Of a stretch of DNA of 64,000 bases, positions 1 to 6,346 are shown piece by piece. The stretch comes from Sphaerisporangium sp040683095. GTDB taxonomy: Bacteria; Actinomycetota; Actinomycetes; Streptosporangiales; Streptosporangiaceae. The notes beneath the pieces are model-generated. The model was not told the origin of the DNA and made no database searches. It worked only from the letters and a program-made list of their open reading frames with translations. The number at the start of each line of letters is the position of its first letter. Position 1 is the stretch's first letter. The stretch spans positions 1 to 64,000 of the forward strand of contig NZ_JBFBCI010000021.1 of assembly GCF_040683095.1 (NCBI RefSeq). Direction: 5' to 3'. The position numbers were made by a program, and so were the translations under genes.

Positions 1-220
1 CGGGCAGCCGGCCCATCCAGTCGATCTCACCACGAGCCACCCGGATCGCCTCATCGCACTCCTTCAACGTCGCCAACCGGCCCTGCCGGAAGGTGGCGTA
101 CTCGTGCAGCAGATTCCACAGCGCGCGAGCGGAATGCGCCTGACCGTCCAGCACCGCCGCCTGGGCCACGCTCAACTCCAGGCGGGCCACATGCGCCCGC
201 GTCTGCTTTACCTTCGCCAC
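1..220 (-). CDS. tnpB: TnpB of an IS200/IS605 element, N-terminal part, cut by the window edge
   Basis: Reading the minus strand from a GTG at 220 gives VAKVKQTRAHVARLELSVAQ, then a segment with ALWNLLHEYATF and GRLATLKECDEAIRVAR, running in frame off the left edge. This matches the N-terminal end of actinobacterial TnpB/OrfB proteins, the RNA-guided nuclease relatives carried by IS605-type elements. It diverges from a broken tnpA 33 bases away, the usual head-to-head layout of such elements. The catalytic RuvC part lies outside the window, so its integrity cannot be judged. The GTG start is a guess; no clear Shine-Dalgarno sequence precedes it. Confidence 0.7.
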   Translation of the reverse strand, partial: MAKVKQTRAHVARLELSVAQAAVLDGQAHSARALWNLLHEYATFRQGRLATLKECDEAIRVARGEIDWMGRLP

Positions 221-253
221 ACCGTGATCGTATCGTTTCGTTGCGTTACCGGG

Positions 254-674
254 ATGGAAACCGGACCCGGATGTGCGCGCGGACGGCATGTCGTGCACGG
301 TCTCCACGCCCACGCCGATTTGGTGTTCGCCACGAAGTATCGGCGTGGGGCCTTCACCGGCCCGATGCCGGTCCGATGCGAACAGATCATGCGGAAGGTT
401 TGTGCCGACTTCGAGGTCGAACTCGGTGAGTTCAACGGCGAGGACGGCCACGTCCACCTGCTGGTCCACCATCCGCCCAGGGTCGCCTGGTCCAGGCTGG
501 TCAACTCGTTGAAGGGGTTCGGCTCGGATGCTGCGCAAGGAGTTCGGCGCCCACGCCCGCGAATACCTGTAGATGATCATTTCTGATTGGGCTCCTACTT
601 CGCCGGGTCGGTTGGCCGGGGCCCCGCCGACCGTGCTCGAGCAGTACATCGAGCGGCAGAAACGGCCGGTCTGA
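254..674 (+). pseudogene. tnpA: IS200/IS605 transposase TnpA (Y1 HUH family), broken
   Basis: From the ATG at 254 the translation gives HGLHAHADLVFATKYRR, then FNGEDGHVHLLVHHPP and LVNSLKG, the conserved body of IS200-type Y1 transposases including the HxH (HVH) metal-binding motif. After LVNSLKG the homologous continuation (RMLRKEFGAHAREYL) is in another frame. It then meets a TAG, returns to the first frame as DDHF, and meets a TGA where the family has Trp. The last stretch (TVLEQYIERQKRPV, stop at 672-674) needs another frame change in the GGCCGGGGCCCC run. At least three frameshifts and two stops make it non-functional. Confidence 0.85.
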
Positions 675-720
675 TCGGGGTGGACGCCGGTTCACCTGAC
701 GGCGAATCGGCTGTTCTTGC

Positions 721-733
721 CCCGCTACGCGGG
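721..733. other. Hairpin near the IS200/IS605 element end
   Basis: CCCGC-TAC-GCGGG forms a perfect five-pair hairpin 47 bases after the tnpA remnant. It is followed by TTCACCCCCGGCCTGAAGAC, a motif like those at the ends of actinobacterial IS605-type elements. These elements are cut at imperfect hairpins. The element edge is inferred to lie near 760-770, where the MerR-like coding fragment stops. Confidence 0.45.
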
Positions 734-769
734 ACGGCCCGCTTCACCCCCGGCCTGAAGACCGGAGCA

Positions 770-964
770 CTACGGACGAAACCGGTAGATGCTGCTGCCG
801 TCAGCCGCGAGCCGGTATGCCGACAGATGCCCGCGCTCCCGTAGGTCATCGCGAAGCGTGTCCAGAGCCCGCCGGATCTTCTGCAACGAAGCGTCTTTGC
901 GGAGCCAGACACAGGTGCGAAGCGCCACGACATCTCTGAACGAATAAAGGATCGGCGGGTGGGG
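770..964 (-). pseudogene. MerR/DUF433-like regulator fragment
   Basis: Downstream of the ATPase stop codon the same frame continues without a start as ILYSFRDVVALRT, then LRKDASLQKIRRALDTLRDD, then HLSAYRLAADGSSIYRF, ending at TAG 772-770. This pattern (SFRDLVALRT, SLQKIR, YRLVADG) is seen in MerR-like helix-turn-helix proteins of the DUF433-associated type. Both ends are missing. The C-terminal end falls at the presumed edge of the IS200/IS605 element, so insertion of that element probably cut the gene. It has no start codon or ribosome site of its own. Confidence 0.55.
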
Positions 965-1372
965 TCAGGCGTCTCCCCCACCGTCTGCGGACAGCAGGAA
1001 CCAGAGGACGCAGCGGGGTCTCTCCTCGGTGAACCCCCAGCGTGAGGACAGCGTGCGGATCAGGCGGATGCCGCGCCCGGAGGTGGCCGGCTCTTCGCCC
1101 GTGTCCGGGGTGATGCTCGGCACGGTCCGCCCGCCCTCGTCGCCCACTTCGATCCGGACGCCGTCACCCTCCTCGACCACCACCGCGACGGCGATCACCG
1201 AGGTATCGGTGTGCACCAGGGAGTTGGTGACCGCCTCCGACAGCAGCAACACGGCGTCGTCGTGGCGGGGATGGTCGCTGAGGATCTTGCTCAGCCAGCG
1301 CCGGGCCTCGCCCGCGGAGGTCTCGGTGGCGGGGAAGGCGGCGCTCTCCGTTCGCCGGGTGTGGGTGCTCAT
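965..1372 (-). CDS. ATP-binding protein, RsbW-like anti-sigma regulatory kinase fold
   Basis: A 135-residue single-domain GHKL ATPase. The N box is SEAVTNSLVHTDTS (about residues 45-58), followed by VRIEVGDEGG (G1 box) and SGRGIRLIRTLSSRWG (G2 box with lid). Such stand-alone HATPase_c proteins are very common in Streptomyces and relatives, where some act as anti-sigma factors or partners of anti-anti-sigma proteins; the target here is unknown. It follows a 111-aa gene on the same strand by 43 bases and lies back to back with an XRE regulator, a trio often seen in actinomycetes. ATG start preceded by a weak GGA site. Confidence 0.85.
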   Translation of the reverse strand: MSTHTRRTESAAFPATETSAGEARRWLSKILSDHPRHDDAVLLLSEAVTNSLVHTDTSVIAVAVVVEEGDGVRIEVGDEGGRTVPSITPDTGEEPATSGRGIRLIRTLSSRWGFTEERPRCVLWFLLSADGGGDA

Positions 1373-1415
1373 CTGGTCGGTCGTCCTACATAGGGGGAGG
1401 TCGAGGTCATGCGGG

Positions 1416-1751
1416 TCACGCGGCCGGCCTGGCCGCGGTGCGCGTACGGCCGGTCATTAGGACGTCCCGCTCCGCCTGGCGCATCTGCTCGGTGAGCTCC
1501 TGCGCGGTGGATTCCTCCACGATCAGCGGATACGGGGCCGGGAACATCGCCACGGCGTAGAAGCGGCGGCTCCATGGTCCGTACAGGATCGTCCAGGCCG
1601 GTTCGAGCCGGTCGAGCAGTACGGCGGTGGCGCGGGCGCGCGGGTCGGGATCGCCGGGCTCGACCGGTACGTAGGGCCGTCCGAGGGTGTGGCGGCCGGT
1701 CGGCTCGGCATTACGCCCGTACAGGCGCCACCGGCGTTTAGGCTGCGTCAC
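1416..1751 (-). CDS. Hypothetical protein, 111 aa
   Basis: A small soluble protein of 111 residues, basic at both ends, with a central AWTILYGPWSRRFYAVAMFP segment and a following acidic helix (EESTAQELTEQMRQAERDV). No catalytic motif or membrane segment is visible. Proteins of this look occur beside XRE regulators and RsbW-like ATPases in actinomycetes. It is divergent from the XRE gene, so the 177 bases between them probably hold both promoters. Function unknown. Confidence 0.65.
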   Translation of the reverse strand: MTQPKRRWRLYGRNAEPTGRHTLGRPYVPVEPGDPDPRARATAVLLDRLEPAWTILYGPWSRRFYAVAMFPAPYPLIVEESTAQELTEQMRQAERDVLMTGRTRTAARPAA

Positions 1752-1928
1752 GGGTCAGGACCACCTTCCTGATCAGGGACCCGTACGGCGCTCTCATCGC
1801 CTACCGGTCCCGACTTTCGGGAGCGCTACGGGCTGTAGCAGTGCAATCATGGAAAGTGATCGACGATGGTATAAGGGCAACGGTGTGGTCGGGTGCGGCC
1901 GCGCCGGACCACTATCCCGAGGGGTGTC

Positions 1929-3269
1929 ATGGCCGCAGACCCGATCGACCCGCACGCCTCCGCATGGCATTTGTTCGGCGCGGTCATGCGCCGCTGCAGG
2001 GAGAGCGAACCCAAGATCGCCCTGCGCCGCGTGGCGGCCGATCTCTACATCGACCATTCCAACCTGGCCAAATGGGAGCGCGGTGAGCGCACGCCCCCGC
2101 CTGAGATGGTCCCCCGCCTGGACGAGGTGTACGGTGCGCGCGGCATTCTGACCGCGCTGTACGGGACGCTGGTGCGTCTCAACGCCGCCGCCGAGTCAGA
2201 CCGGCTGCGCGCGGGTAGATATATGGAAAACCCCGCATATCGCAATGGAGATGACGATATGGAACGCCGGGCCGCCCTCCAGCTCCTCGCCGGACTCACC
2301 GGACTCGGCGTGCTCGGCACCCCCGGTATCTCAGGTGAACCTCTCCGCCGGCTCCTGGAGCTGTCCCCTGACCAGGCCCACCGCGCCATCGAAGACTGGG
2401 AGCTGACCTGCGCCGACCACCTGCACGCGCTGCGCACCCGACCCCCCGCACAGGTCGCCGCCGACCTCCTCATCGACCTGCTCGCGGTACGGCGCCAGTT
2501 GGACGCCTCCACCCCCGAAGACGTGATCGAACTCCAGCGGGTCATGGCGGCGCTCTCCACTCTCCACGCCAACGTGCTGACCCGCCTGGGCGATCACGGT
2601 GCCGCCATCCGCTGGTGGCGCACCGCACGCCAGGCCGCCGACGCCTCAGGAGACCTCGAACTACAGCTCAGCGTGCGCGCCACCGAGACCGGACACGGCC
2701 TCTTCGGACAACGCGATCCGGCGACCGTCCTGAGGCTCACGCAGAACGCCCAGCAGATCGCGGGAGATCACCCATCCCTGGGACTGGCGCTGGTCCTCTG
2801 CTCTGAGGCCAAGGCGCTCATGCTCCTCGGAAGGCACGCGGAAGCCCAGCAGACTTTGAAAACCTTCCGCGACCTTGTCACGGCTGATCCGCCAGCGGTG
2901 AGCATCATGACCGGCTACTGGAAATACGGGCAACTACCCAACGCCGAGAACACGATCTACGCGGGTGTAGGCAATGAGGCCGAAGCGAACAGCGCGGGCG
3001 AGCGCCTGCTCGCCGTCAACAGCGATTATGCGACGGCGGCCAGTGTTCGCCTGAAGGGAGCCCTCTGCACGGTCGTCAACGGGGGCATCGATCAAGGGAT
3101 GCAACTGGCGGCCTTGGTGATCGATGCCCTGCCACAGGTCTACAACGACAAGATCGTGCTCCAAACCGGACGGATGGTGCTCAGCGCCGTGCCCAGGCAC
3201 CAGCGCGACCGCCCCTCTGTTGCCGAGTTCCGTGAGATGCTGGCCCTCGAATCTGCCAAAAGCGCCTGA
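1929..3269 (+). CDS. XRE-family transcriptional regulator with C-terminal TPR-like helices
   Basis: A 446-residue regulator from the ATG at 1929 (MAADPIDPHASAWHLFGAVM), preceded by GAGGGG. Upstream in-frame residues lack a good ribosome site. The helix-turn-helix lies in the first 70 residues (LRRVAADLYIDHSNLAKWER). The rest is alpha-helical with TPR-like pairs such as LGDHGAAIRWWRTARQAADASG and LLGRHAEAQQTLKTF. This arrangement is typical of the large actinomycete XRE/TPR regulators, many of which govern development or secondary metabolism. It diverges from the 111-aa gene and ATPase. The target is unknown, but the neighbouring decayed biosynthesis-like genes are candidates. Confidence 0.85.
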   Translation: MAADPIDPHASAWHLFGAVMRRCRESEPKIALRRVAADLYIDHSNLAKWERGERTPPPEMVPRLDEVYGARGILTALYGTLVRLNAAAESDRLRAGRYMENPAYRNGDDDMERRAALQLLAGLTGLGVLGTPGISGEPLRRLLELSPDQAHRAIEDWELTCADHLHALRTRPPAQVAADLLIDLLAVRRQLDASTPEDVIELQRVMAALSTLHANVLTRLGDHGAAIRWWRTARQAADASGDLELQLSVRATETGHGLFGQRDPATVLRLTQNAQQIAGDHPSLGLALVLCSEAKALMLLGRHAEAQQTLKTFRDLVTADPPAVSIMTGYWKYGQLPNAENTIYAGVGNEAEANSAGERLLAVNSDYATAASVRLKGALCTVVNGGIDQGMQLAALVIDALPQVYNDKIVLQTGRMVLSAVPRHQRDRPSVAEFREMLALESAKSA

Positions 3270-3339
3270 CGACAGCCCTTCTCCAGACCGACCAGCGCGT
3301 GGCCGTGCAGGCGAATATCACGATCTGGGCGCCAACCCG

Positions 3340-3525
3340 CTATTGTGTTCCTCCCCCCAGCGGTACCAGACCAGGAGCGGCGACCTCGCCGATCATCTCG
3401 CGCAGTGCCGCGCCAGCCATGGCGTCGGGCAGCAGTGCGCTCCCCTCGATCCGGCCACCTCCGAGCGGAGCGCTCTCCGTGGTCAGGGCGGTGACCTGGC
3501 AGATACCGAGCGCGTCCCACCTCAC
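3340..3525 (-). CDS. Possible small protein, 61 aa
   Basis: A 61-residue reading frame beginning at GTG 3525 (MRWDALGICQVTALTTESAP) and ending VPLGGGTQ. It is glycine- and alanine-rich, with no recognised motif. It lies 30 bases after another small minus-strand frame, with a TAGGAGGT sequence between them that is somewhat far from the GTG. It lies between the XRE gene and the NUDIX gene, both on the opposite strand. Coding potential is uncertain. Confidence 0.35.
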   Translation of the reverse strand: MRWDALGICQVTALTTESAPLGGGRIEGSALLPDAMAGAALREMIGEVAAPGLVPLGGGTQ

Positions 3526-3555
3526 GACTACCGTGATGCTCGGGACACAGACCTC

Positions 3556-3675
3556 CTACGGAGGCACCCGGACCAGGACGATCGGTTCGGCCGGACGGCG
3601 GGGCGCGGTCCCGTTCAGCAGGTGTATTCCTCCCAGGACGACCCAGGTGCGTCGCAGCCGCGCATTATTCTGCAT
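3556..3675 (-). CDS. Possible small protein, 39 aa
   Basis: ATG at 3675 follows GGAAGGGG at a suitable distance and opens a 39-codon frame: MQNNARLRRTWVVLGGIHLL, then a proline- and arginine-rich tail ending VRVPP. The strong ribosome site is the main support. The stop codon TAG overlaps a GGAGG that could serve the next frame, so the two may be coupled. I do not recognise the protein. Confidence 0.35.
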   Translation of the reverse strand: MQNNARLRRTWVVLGGIHLLNGTAPRRPAEPIVLVRVPP

Positions 3676-3816
3676 GGCTGCTACCCCTTCCAGGATCGCG
3701 CACGTCAAGGTGCCCCTCGATGTCGTCGCTCGGCGTTTCCGGCCCGCCGCCGACAGGGGTGCGCGCCCGGAGAGTCATCCGGTCGGATCCACGGACCGAA
3801 CTGGCGGCGGCATAAG

Positions 3817-4356
3817 GTGTGGCGGGTGACTCACGGTGTGCCTGGACAAGTGACCTTGGACGCGGCAGGCGCCGATGCTCGCCTCGCTGTGCTGGAGTTC
3901 GATGACGCTCGGGCCTGGCTGGAGCGGGCTCGTCAAAGGCCGATGGAGCCGCTGGCGGCGGAGGTCTGGATTACTGACCCTGCCCTCAAGCACGTCCTGC
4001 TTGTAAGGCATCGCCGGCGGGGATGGGTCCCGCCTGGAGGCAAGGTCGAGCCAGGTGAGACGCCTCGAGCCGCCGCGTCCCGTGAACTTGTGGAGGAGAC
4101 CGGTCTGCAGGCTGAGCTGCTTCCTGTTCCGGCGGCGGTGTCCGTACGCTCCTACCGTGCGGATTGGTCGCCGACGTTGGGCCTGTCGTACGCCGCGATC
4201 ATCGACCGTGATGTTCCGCTCGGTGGGGAGAGTGACCAGCCGCCGAAGTGGTTCGAGCTCGGCGACGAGTGGGAGAGCGTCTTCCCGGAAGACCGCAACC
4301 GCATCCAGACGCACGTGCGCCGACTGGCAGCCGAGCACCCGAGAGAGGTGAGCTGA
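3817..4356 (+). CDS. NUDIX hydrolase
   Basis: A complete Nudix box is visible: GGKVEPGETPRAAASRELVEETGL fits G-x5-E-x7-R-E-U-x-E-E-x-G-U. It follows a beta strand with HVLLVRHRRRGWVPP. Such proteins hydrolyse nucleoside diphosphates linked to another moiety; the substrate cannot be told. The open frame runs upstream to 3124 over unrelated sequence, so the start must be internal. GTGs at 3817, 3826, 3838 and 3850 are all possible, and the first was taken. A second, broken NUDIX gene lies just downstream on the other strand. Confidence 0.8.
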   Translation: MWRVTHGVPGQVTLDAAGADARLAVLEFDDARAWLERARQRPMEPLAAEVWITDPALKHVLLVRHRRRGWVPPGGKVEPGETPRAAASRELVEETGLQAELLPVPAAVSVRSYRADWSPTLGLSYAAIIDRDVPLGGESDQPPKWFELGDEWESVFPEDRNRIQTHVRRLAAEHPREVS

Positions 4357-4375
4357 GCCCGTCGCCGAGCATCCA

Positions 4376-4800
4376 TCAGATGATCTTGTCGATCTGAGTG
4401 AGAGCGTCGCTGGGCAGCGTCAGGAGCTGAAGGTCGTGCAAGAAGCGGAACCCATACCGGTGTTAGCCCGGGCTGCGCCGTGAACTTCGGTTCGCTGACG
4501 TGCTCGGCGGCGTAGGCAGCGGTGCGTTGCGCGTACCACTGGAGCTGGTCGGGGGGGTATCCATCGGGGGGCACGCACCTCTCGGACAGACGGCGGAGTT
4601 GACCGGCTGCCTGGGCCTGGTAGATCCACCAGCGATGGTCGGCCCCGCCGTCACTCGGGCGGCGGCACCGGTTGAGCCGCCATGCGGTCAGCAACAGCTG
4701 GAGGTGGGCGACTGCCAGGCCGACTTCTTCGGCGAGCTCCGCGATTGCGGCCTGCTCGGGGCCGCCGTGCTGGTCGATGTGACCGGCGACGGGCGCCCGG
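4376..4800 (-). pseudogene. NUDIX hydrolase remnant
   Basis: The minus strand carries a degraded Nudix box, GHIDQHGGPEQAAIAELAEEVGL, then LLTAWRLNRCRR, RWWIYQAQAAGQLRRLSER, WYAQRTAAYAAEHVSEP and, after a frame change near 4455, RFLHDLQLLTLPSDALTQID with a stop at 4376-4378. The box has lost the usual GE and RE pairing. At least one frameshift lies in the middle and the 5' end is fused to an aminotransferase remnant, so this is not a working enzyme. It is unrelated in detail to the intact NUDIX protein next door. Confidence 0.6.
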
Positions 4801-5160
4801 CTGTTGAAGGGCACGCAGGCCGGTCACGAGGGTGCTCAGGTAGTCGAGTCGTGGCAAGGCCAGGCCTGCCGCCAGTTCCGTCATGCGCGCCTTGGATCGC
4901 CACACGGCGTGCGGGGCCGGCTGCCGGGTGTCGCCTCCTAAGGCCCGCATCAGCGCCATCGTGCCGGCGACGATGACGCCTCCCTCGCCGGAGGCGACGA
5001 GCTTGTAGGTGTGGGTGGAGAAGGTGGCCAGGGTGCCCCAGCCGCTGGCTGGCCGTCCCTCGACGTCGACGCCCCAGGCCTGGGCGCAGTCCTCGATGAG
5101 GGCGATGTCGCACTCGCGTCTTCGCCCTACCTCGGCGCCCAGACCCTCCGCGTCCTGGTC
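4801..5160 (-). pseudogene. DegT/DnrJ/EryC1-type aminotransferase fragment
   Basis: Minus-strand frame reads IALIEDCAQAWGVDVEGRP, then GTLATFSTHTYKLVASGEGG and VIVAGTMALMRALGG. IEDCAQ (the PLP-stacking region) and the STHTYK segment with the PLP-binding lysine before a GEGG turn are typical of DegT/DnrJ/EryC1/StrS aminotransferases, which make amino sugars and related metabolites. Only about 120 internal residues remain. The N-terminal third is missing, and the 3' side runs into the NUDIX remnant in a different frame. Boundaries are approximate. Confidence 0.65.
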
Positions 5161-5162
5161 GC

Positions 5163-5456
5163 CATGGCACTGCTCCTCCTGAGACTATGGCTGTGTGCCC
5201 GCACGCTATGCCCACCACGACGACGGCCGGTCACAACCGAACCGTCCCCGCCCGCCGTCATCACCCTCGCCCTGGGAGTGGGCGTCATCGGCGGCATCTA
5301 CGGGGCGGCGGATCCATCCTCGGCCCCCATCCTGGCCGGCCGCGGCGTGCCCATCGCCCACGTCGCCCCCGCCTCCACCTTCCTCGCCTCGATCGCCGAC
5401 GCCGCCTACGCCCTGCTGTCCCTCCTCACCCACGGCCCCATTAGCCCCGAGCCCCT
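5163..5456 (+). pseudogene. TauE/SafE-type sulfite exporter fragment
   Basis: The plus strand encodes MALLLLRLWLCARTL, then PPAVITLALGVGVIGGIYG, ILAGRGVPIAHVAPAS and LASIADAAYALLSLLTHG. This matches the C-terminal half of TauE/SafE membrane proteins (family form GGIYGxGGGSILGPIL, then APAALASTF). The GGGSILGP element is split between two frames, so the fragment is frameshifted as well as truncated at both ends. It runs into the CRISPR-like remnant. Confidence 0.6.
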
Positions 5457-5507
5457 CACTGCTCAACCTGCAGGCAGACACTGTGGACTACGCTCGCATC
5501 ACCGACG

Positions 5508-5766
5508 CAGATCCACCCCGCGTGTGCGGGGAACGCTGTGGCATGCCGCCGGAAATCCGGAGAGGGCAACTATCACCCATCCGCGGGGAGCACCGAACCA
5601 CGTCGCCCACCGCGTAGCAGTAAAGGAACCATCCCCGCGTGCGCGGGGAGCTACCTGTAGACGGCGGCCAGGTGGTTGATGATGGGACCCCGCGCGGGGA
5701 TGGTCCCGGTCGCATCGGCGCCCTGGAGTCCTGGGGCGGTGCTCCCCGCGCACGCGGGGATGGCCC
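5508..5766. CRISPR. Degenerate type I-E-like CRISPR remnant, five repeat copies
   Basis: Five copies of a quasi-palindromic repeat start near 5508, 5567, 5626, 5686 and 5739, a step of about 60 bases (last step shorter). The best copies are GGAACCATCCCCGCGTGCGC continuing GGGGAGC at 5626, and its reverse-complement form GTGCTCCCCGCGCACGCGGG continuing GATGGCCC at 5739. Spacers of about 31-35 bases are all different. Copies 1 and 2 have several changes, and copy 4 has lost about four bases. Copies 1-3 read in one direction, 4-5 in the other. No cas gene is present. The repeat type is that of actinobacterial subtype I-E arrays. Confidence 0.7.
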
Positions 5767-5929
5767 AGTGGAGAACACGGTCGTGCCACTGTCCGCGTTC
5801 TGCTGCCCATGCTCGCAGAGTTTCCGACACGGTTATCTTTGATATTGACCGGCCAAGCCCTCGCTTTTGACCAAGCGACCCCAGCGGGCCGAGCGGGCGA
5901 ACCGGGGCGCTGTTCGGGCCACTACAAGT

Positions 5930-5971
5930 CAAGGTGTGCCGCCGTCCCTCTCCAAGACGGCGGCACACTTG
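5930..5971. terminator. Strong hairpin, probable terminator
   Basis: GTGTGCCGCCGT (5934-5945) pairs perfectly with ACGGCGGCACAC (5957-5968) across an 11-base loop. The stem is extended by CAAG/CTTG with one bulge. It lies just beyond the 3' end of the minus-strand Rhs and immunity genes, so it probably ends that transcript. The symmetric stem could also stop transcription from the left. Confidence 0.65.
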
Positions 5972-5976
5972 TTCAC

Positions 5977-6345
5977 TTAGATGTGTTCAGGTGACCCCGC
6001 GTTTGGGGGTCCTTGGGGATAATTGGATCGCGCCACGAAGAATTCCTCGACGAGGTCGAACAACGCCCGAATCCGGTCCTCCTCGCCGCTGCATTCAGCA
6101 TCGCCCGCCTGCCCTGACCCGGCCCTGCGCGCGTCGAGCAGTTCGGCCGCAAGAACAGGCCACGCAAGGTTCGCGCCACTGCCCAATCGCTCGGCCGCCC
6201 ATTCATTAAAACCATGCAGCAAGGTCCAGCCGGTGGCCATATCCGCACCAATCAGGAACGCCGCGGCCTCATCGAAGGTCCTCAGACCGTAGGAGGTGGG
6301 ACGACGTCGCGCGTCTCTCAGTCTGTACCGAAGATCGATGTCCAT
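5977..6345 (-). CDS. Probable immunity protein paired with the Rhs toxin, 122 aa
   Basis: The ATG at 6345 lies one base after the stop codon of the giant Rhs gene, so the two are translationally coupled. The product is a small acidic alpha-helical protein (SYGLRTFDEAAAFLIGADMA, then TLLHGFNEWAAERLG and a C-terminal EEDRIRALFDLVEEFFVAR). It has no signal peptide or membrane span, as expected of a cytoplasmic antidote. Position, size and coupling fit Rhs immunity genes. The family itself is not one I recognise, so the role is inferred from context. A strong hairpin follows. Confidence 0.6.
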   Translation of the reverse strand: MDIDLRYRLRDARRRPTSYGLRTFDEAAAFLIGADMATGWTLLHGFNEWAAERLGSGANLAWPVLAAELLDARRAGSGQAGDAECSGEEDRIRALFDLVEEFFVARSNYPQGPPNAGSPEHI

Positions 6346-6346
6346 G

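Noticed and set aside
3124..3816. N-terminal extension of the intact NUDIX frame
   Set aside because: The extra 231 codons overlap the end of the XRE gene and show no Nudix-related sequence.
5488..5810. Minus-strand frames rich in SPRARG and PHTRG over the CRISPR-like repeats
   Set aside because: These are the usual false proteins produced when GC-rich CRISPR repeats are translated.
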